This document shows positions 6,020 through 8,958 of a stretch of 8,958 nt of DNA, in pieces. Source of the stretch: Pseudolysinimonas_A sp041984585 (GTDB lineage: Bacteria; Actinomycetota; Actinomycetes; Actinomycetales; Microbacteriaceae); NCBI GenBank assembly GCA_041984585.1, contig JBHIXX010000058.1, positions 1-8,958 on the forward strand, given 5' to 3'. Both the position numbers and the translations under genes were made by a program. Every line of letters begins with the position of its first letter. Position 1 is the stretch's first letter. The notes beneath the pieces are model-generated. The model made no database searches, was not told the DNA's origin, and was given only the letters and a program-made list of their open reading frames with translations.

Positions 6020-7302
6020 CAGCGGGTCTCCTTCACGTTCTCGTCGGCGAGCAGGTCGTCGATCACGTCGGCCGGCAGCGGGAGGGGCTGCTCGGGAAGC
6101 GAGATCTCGCCGGTGGCGGTGCTGCCGCCGCCGAGTGCGGCGAGCAGGGTGACCCGCGGCACGACGCCGAGCAGCTTCCCGGCGTCGTCGGTCACCGCGA
6201 GCGGCAGCGGCGTCTCGACGGCGGGGATGAACAGCTCGAACAGCGGGGTCTGCGCGTTCACCGCGGAGTAGTCGTCGGTGAGGATCGAGCTGAGATCGGA
6301 CTCGCCCGCGCGCACCAGCTTCATCGCCGCGCGGTCGGTGACGACGCCGCGGATCTTCTTGTCTCGACCGACGACGAAGGCCGCCGAGGTCTGCAGGTCG
6401 CGCATCGTCTTGAGGGCCGCGCGCGGGCCTCCGGTCGCGGGGACGACGGGCCGGGCGGGCTCCATCACGCTGTCCGCGGTGAGCACGCGGGCACGGTCGA
6501 CGTCCTGCACGAACTGCTCGACGTAGTCGTTGGCCGGATCGGTGAGGATCTCCTCGGGCGTTCCGATCTGCACGATCCGCCCGTCGCGCATCACCGCGAT
6601 GCGGTCGCCGAGGAACATCGCCTCGTTGAGGTCGTGGGTGATGAAGACGATCGTCTTGCCCAGTTCGCTCTGGAGCTCGAGCAGCTGCTCCTGCATCTCC
6701 CGCCGGATGAGCGGGTCGAGCGCGCTGAACGCCTCGTCCATGAGCAGCACGTCCGTGTCGGCGGCGAGCGCGCGGGCCAGGCCGACGCGCTGCTTCATCC
6801 CGCCGGAGAGCTGCGAGGGGAGCTTGTCGTCCCATCCGCCGAGGCCCACCAGCTCGACCACCTCGCGGGCCTTCGCCTCGCGCTGCGCGCGCGGAACGCC
6901 CTGGATCTCGAGCCCGTAGGCGACGTTGTCGAGCACGGTGCGGTGCGGCAGCAGCGCGAAGTGCTGGAACACCATCGAGATGCGCGAGCGCCGGATCTCG
7001 CGCAGCTTCTTCGCCGGGATGCCCGTGATGCGGTCGCCGCCGACCGTCACCTCGCCGGCCGTGATGTCGAGCAGCCCATTCAGCATGCGGATGAGGGTCG
7101 ACTTGCCCGAGCCGGAGAGGCCCATGACGACGAAGATCTCGCCCTTCTTCACCTCGAACGAGGCGTCGATGACCGCGGCGGTGCCGAGGTCGGTGATCTC
7201 GGCGCGGTCGGCGCCGGCGCTGAGCCGCTCGACGGCCTCCTTCGGGCGCCGGCCGAAGACCTTGTAGAGCCCATCGGCTCGGAGTGCGATGTCCTGGGTC
7301 AC
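6019..7302 (-). CDS. opuAA: Glycine betaine/proline betaine ABC transporter ATPase with tandem CBS domains
   Basis: A 427-residue ATPase of the ProV/OpuAA type that energises osmoprotectant uptake. Walker A is GLSGSGKST (61-69), the Q-loop is FQH (112-114), the signature is LSGGMKQR (165-172), Walker B is LLMDE (186-190) and the H-loop is ITHD (221-224). After about 285 comes a pair of CBS domains (VLTADSVMEPARPVV..., then GKLLGVVPRVTLLAAL near 375-395). In OpuA of Lactococcus these sense ionic strength and bind cyclic di-AMP. A 30-residue tail follows. The GTG at 7302 is chosen because the family N-terminus (ALRADGLYKVFG) begins right there; the frame is open to 7410, but that stretch is unlike the family. 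No strong ribosome site precedes the GTG, so the start is less certain than the gene. It is the first gene of the operon. Confidence 0.93.
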   Translation of the reverse strand: MTQDIALRADGLYKVFGRRPKEAVERLSAGADRAEITDLGTAAVIDASFEVKKGEIFVVMGLSGSGKSTLIRMLNGLLDITAGEVTVGGDRITGIPAKKLREIRRSRISMVFQHFALLPHRTVLDNVAYGLEIQGVPRAQREAKAREVVELVGLGGWDDKLPSQLSGGMKQRVGLARALAADTDVLLMDEAFSALDPLIRREMQEQLLELQSELGKTIVFITHDLNEAMFLGDRIAVMRDGRIVQIGTPEEILTDPANDYVEQFVQDVDRARVLTADSVMEPARPVVPATGGPRAALKTMRDLQTSAAFVVGRDKKIRGVVTDRAAMKLVRAGESDLSSILTDDYSAVNAQTPLFELFIPAVETPLPLAVTDDAGKLLGVVPRVTLLAALGGGSTATGEISLPEQPLPLPADVIDDLLADENVKETR

Positions 7303-7514
7303 GTTGTCATGCCCGGGAGTGTCCGGGTCTTGGTCGCGACCGGGTCGGCCGGAACCGACGCTCCCGCAGGGCGGATGAACGAGGAGGGTCCGCCGCTCGG
7401 GGGCGGACACCCGGGTCCGGGCGACCGTACGCGTCGCCCGAGGTTGTGGTGCTGGACGGCGCGCGGCCTGGTGGAGACCCCCGGTCGTGTCGGACGCGTC
7501 GCCGAAGGCCGCGT

Positions 7515-7534
7515 GCGAGGTTAGCTACCCTCGC
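7515..7534. promoter_or_regulatory. 20-bp palindrome overlapping potential -10 elements on both strands
   Basis: GCGAGGTTAGCTACCCTCGC is self-complementary except for one base pair. It contains TAACCT on the minus strand (7523-7518) and TACCCT on the plus strand (7526-7531), both TANNNT type. If the minus element is used, the opuA mRNA has a leader of about 210 nt. The palindrome could equally be the operator of a dimeric regulator. It loosely resembles a DtxR/IdeR-type core (AGGTTAG/CTAACCT) but its halves abut without the central base, so that assignment is not made. Confidence 0.4.
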
Positions 7535-7674
7535 CGCGCTTCGCCAGCAGCAGTCCCGCCCGCGATTCGCCCGGAATCACTGGGATTCCAACGATCCCGT
7601 CGCATTCGCACCGCCGGGTGATCGTCGCCATCGTTGCCGTTTCGTTACCGAGCGGTGGGGAATCCTCGGCCGGA

Positions 7675-7680
7675 TAGGCT
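7675..7680 (+). promoter_or_regulatory. Candidate -10 element of the lipoprotein gene
   Basis: TAGGCT in GGATAGGCTGG fits the TANNNT consensus and lies 37 bases before the ATG at 7718. The expected -35 position (near 7652-7657) shows no good match, although TTACCG (7645-7650) is slightly further up. Low-to-moderate support. Confidence 0.4.
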
Positions 7681-7717
7681 GGCAGGGCCGTCGCCCGGCG
7701 GCTCGCGGAGGACCCTG

Positions 7718-8188
7718 ATGCCCGATCGTCACACGCGCCGGATCGGCGCCGTGTCCGCCGTCGCGGCCGGGTCGCTGCTGCTGATCGGCTGCACGGCGCA
7801 GGCGCCTGAACCGGCCGAGCCGACTCCCGTCATCACCGTGACGCACGCGCCGGATCCGGAGATCGTGCCCGACGGATCGGCGCTGCAGAACCAGCCGTAC
7901 TTCGACCTGGTGAACACGCGCCTCATCGAGTCGGGCGCCTCGCTCGACGGGCGGGCGTTCATCGACGCGCTCGTCGCCGCCGGCTACGACAAGGACGCCA
8001 TGGAGGTCACCCGCGACCGGACGGTGACCAATCTGCAAGCCGACAGCATCCAGTTCTCGATCCTGCTCGCCGAGTCGACCTGCCTGATCGGACAGTGGGG
8101 TCGGGACATCGGCTACGCCAGCACGGTCGGTCCGATGCTCGGCACCGGAACCTGCCTGATCGGCGAGACCCGTCCCATCGACTGGTGA
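7718..8188 (+). CDS. Small secreted lipoprotein, DUF6993-like
   Basis: A 156-residue exported lipoprotein. A basic start (MPDRHTRR) and hydrophobic core end in the lipobox LLIGC, placing the lipidated cysteine at 25. A short proline/glutamate/threonine linker (29-55) leads to one compact domain (about 58-156). That domain has two equivalent CLIG tetrapeptides, at Cys122 and Cys146, which could form a disulfide outside the cell, and it ends TRPIDW. The ending CLIGQWG ... CLIGETRPIDW recalls DUF6993 proteins of Microbacteriaceae; that recognition is from memory and moderate. No enzymatic motif is seen and no function is known. GGAGGA (7707-7712) precedes the ATG at good spacing; the open extension back to 7634 has none. 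It stands alone, divergent from opuA and just before ettA. Confidence 0.82.
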   Translation: MPDRHTRRIGAVSAVAAGSLLLIGCTAQAPEPAEPTPVITVTHAPDPEIVPDGSALQNQPYFDLVNTRLIESGASLDGRAFIDALVAAGYDKDAMEVTRDRTVTNLQADSIQFSILLAESTCLIGQWGRDIGYASTVGPMLGTGTCLIGETRPIDW

Positions 8189-8215
8189 CCCTCCGACGAC
8201 GGGTGGCGTCGAGGG
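8189..8215 (+). terminator. Possible hairpin terminator after the lipoprotein gene
   Basis: Directly after the TGA, CCCTC and GACG (8189-8198, with one bulged C) pair with CGTCGAGGG (8207-8215) around an eight-base loop. There is no T-run. The position suits a terminator separating the lipoprotein gene from ettA, but the stem is only nine pairs. Confidence 0.45.
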
Positions 8216-8261
8216 ACGGGTGACCTCGAGGGTGCGGTCCGCGGGGCGCCGCGAGCACTCC

Positions 8262-8267
8262 TAAGCT
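8262..8267 (+). promoter_or_regulatory. -10 element giving a probable leaderless ettA transcript
   Basis: TAAGCT (TANNNT type) ends six bases before the ATG at 8274. Actinobacterial transcripts usually start six or seven bases past such an element, so +1 would fall on or next to the A of ATG. The only ribosome-site-like bases, GGAG (8269-8272), lie one base from the ATG, too close to work. No clear -35 is seen. Confidence 0.6.
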
Positions 8268-8273
8268 CGGAGC

Positions 8274-8958
8274 ATGGCCGAATACATCTACTCGATGGTG
8301 CGCGCCCGCAAGTCCGTGGGCGAGAAACTCATCCTCGACGACGTCACGATGGCGTTCCTCCCCGGCGCCAAGATCGGAATGGTCGGCCCGAACGGCGCGG
8401 GGAAGTCGACGATCCTCAAGATCATGGCGGGGCTCGACCAGCCCTCCAACGGCGACGCGACGCTGTCGCCCGGGTACAGCGTCGGCATCCTCATGCAGGA
8501 GCCCGAGCTCGACGAGTCGAAGACCGTGCTCGAGAACGTGCAGGAGGCGGTGAAGCCCACGCTCGACAAGATCGCGCGCATGAACGCCGCCTACGCCGAG
8601 ATGGCCGAGCCCGACGCCGACATCGACAAGCTCAGCGACGAGGCCGGTCGGCTGCAGGAGGAGATCGAGGCGGCGAACGGCTGGGACATCGACGCCCAGC
8701 TCGAGCAGGCGATGGACGCGCTGCGCACCCCGCCCGGCGACTGGCCGGTGACGAGCCTCTCCGGCGGTGAGAAGCGTCGCGTCGCGCTCTGCAAACTGCT
8801 GCTCGAGAAGCCCGACCTGCTGCTGCTCGACGAGCCCACGAACCACCTCGACGCCGAGAGCGTGCTCTGGCTCGAGCAGCACCTGCAGAAGTACCCCGGC
8901 GCGGTGATCGCGATCACCCACGACCGGTACTTCCTCGACAACGTCGCCCAGTGGATCG
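8274..8958 (+). CDS. ettA: Energy-dependent translational throttle protein EttA (partial, 5' part)
   Basis: The first 228 codons of an ABC-F protein, open at the right edge; full-length EttA is about 555-560 residues. ABC-F proteins bind the ribosomal E site and couple nucleotide state to translation; EttA gates the first elongation step according to ATP/ADP. Visible here is the first ABC domain: Walker A GPNGAGKST (38-46), the inserted 'arm' helical region (about 95-140, EAVKPTLDKIARMNAAYAEM), signature LSGGEKRR (162-169), Walker B LLLLDEPTNHLD (182-193) and H-switch ITHDRYFLDNV (214-224). The N-terminus MAEYIYSM and the GW-D-x-D segment (136-140) are characteristic of EttA rather than other ABC-F groups. 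No membrane segments are present. Expression is probably from a leaderless transcript. Confidence 0.95.
   Translation, partial: MAEYIYSMVRARKSVGEKLILDDVTMAFLPGAKIGMVGPNGAGKSTILKIMAGLDQPSNGDATLSPGYSVGILMQEPELDESKTVLENVQEAVKPTLDKIARMNAAYAEMAEPDADIDKLSDEAGRLQEEIEAANGWDIDAQLEQAMDALRTPPGDWPVTSLSGGEKRRVALCKLLLEKPDLLLLDEPTNHLDAESVLWLEQHLQKYPGAVIAITHDRYFLDNVAQWI

Larger units (their letters stand above)
7303..7717. other. Gene-free, structured divergent region between opuAA and the lipoprotein gene
   Basis: No supported coding sequence lies in these 415 bases; frames open here are GC-driven and lack ribosome sites. The part beside opuAA holds GGTCGCGACC (7332-7341), GTCGG/CCGAC (7344-7359), a 7-bp stem with a 7-base loop (7388-7408), and an 8-bp stem with a 7-base loop (7418-7440). 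Further right are a 20-bp palindrome (7515-7534) and GGAATC-N5-GATTCC (7573-7589). It must hold the promoters for both divergent units. I recognise no known riboswitch class. Confidence 0.6.

Noticed and set aside
4823..6271. A long plus-strand frame across opuAC-opuAB-opuAA
   Set aside because: It is antisense to clear transporter genes and rich in His/Asp/Gln/Arg, a typical complement of hydrophobic codons in GC-rich DNA.
7303..7530. A cyclic di-AMP (ydaO-type) riboswitch upstream of opuAA
   Set aside because: This was considered because the class controls osmolyte transporters, but I could not match its conserved core sequences. The region is reported only as an unassigned structured leader.
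7515..7534. A DtxR/IdeR iron box
   Set aside because: The half sites resemble AGGTTAG/CTAACCT, but the central base is missing, one half is changed (CTACCCT), and neither neighbouring gene relates to iron.

Overview
The window is high-GC DNA (by eye around 70%) with strong G/C third-codon bias, AGGAGG-type ribosome sites, TANNNT-type -10 elements, short overlapping genes and lipobox lipoproteins. This fits a high-GC actinobacterium. The DUF6993-like lipoprotein and the close match of the ettA start region to Microbacteriaceae-type genes suggest Microbacterium or a relative; that placement is inference.

Layout. Positions 1-132 hold the 3' end of an IS481-family transposase. It runs into the end of a convergent AraC-family regulator gene (129-1124, minus), and the two stop codons overlap inside a GCTAGC hexamer that looks like the insertion target site. 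Divergent from the regulator is a three-gene plus-strand cluster (1301-3388): a small four-helix membrane protein, a DUF4386 membrane protein, and a zinc-independent MDR-type NAD(P)H oxidoreductase. A long imperfect hairpin (3397-3480) separates it from a single-stranded DNA-binding protein gene (3533-4021). A hairpin terminator (4039-4072) lies between ssb and the convergent osmoprotectant operon.

The minus-strand operon 7302-4090 encodes a complete OpuA-type glycine betaine/proline betaine ABC importer, transcribed in the order ATPase with tandem CBS domains (opuAA), permease (opuAB), substrate-binding lipoprotein (opuAC). The ATPase and permease genes overlap by one base (TGATG). The binding-protein gene follows a 103-nt gap packed with three hairpins. 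Upstream of the operon is a 415-bp GC-rich intergenic region with several inverted repeats, including a near-perfect 20-bp palindrome that overlaps potential -10 elements on both strands.

To the right, on the plus strand, are a small secreted lipoprotein (7718-8188, DUF6993-like) and the first 228 codons of ettA, the ABC-F translational throttle factor (8274 to the window end). The ettA start looks leaderless, with a -10 element ending six bases before the ATG. No tRNA, rRNA, CRISPR array or phage genes were seen. No wholly new system is evident. The most notable signals are the insertion-site architecture at the left edge and the undescribed RNA/DNA secondary structures around ssb and opuA.
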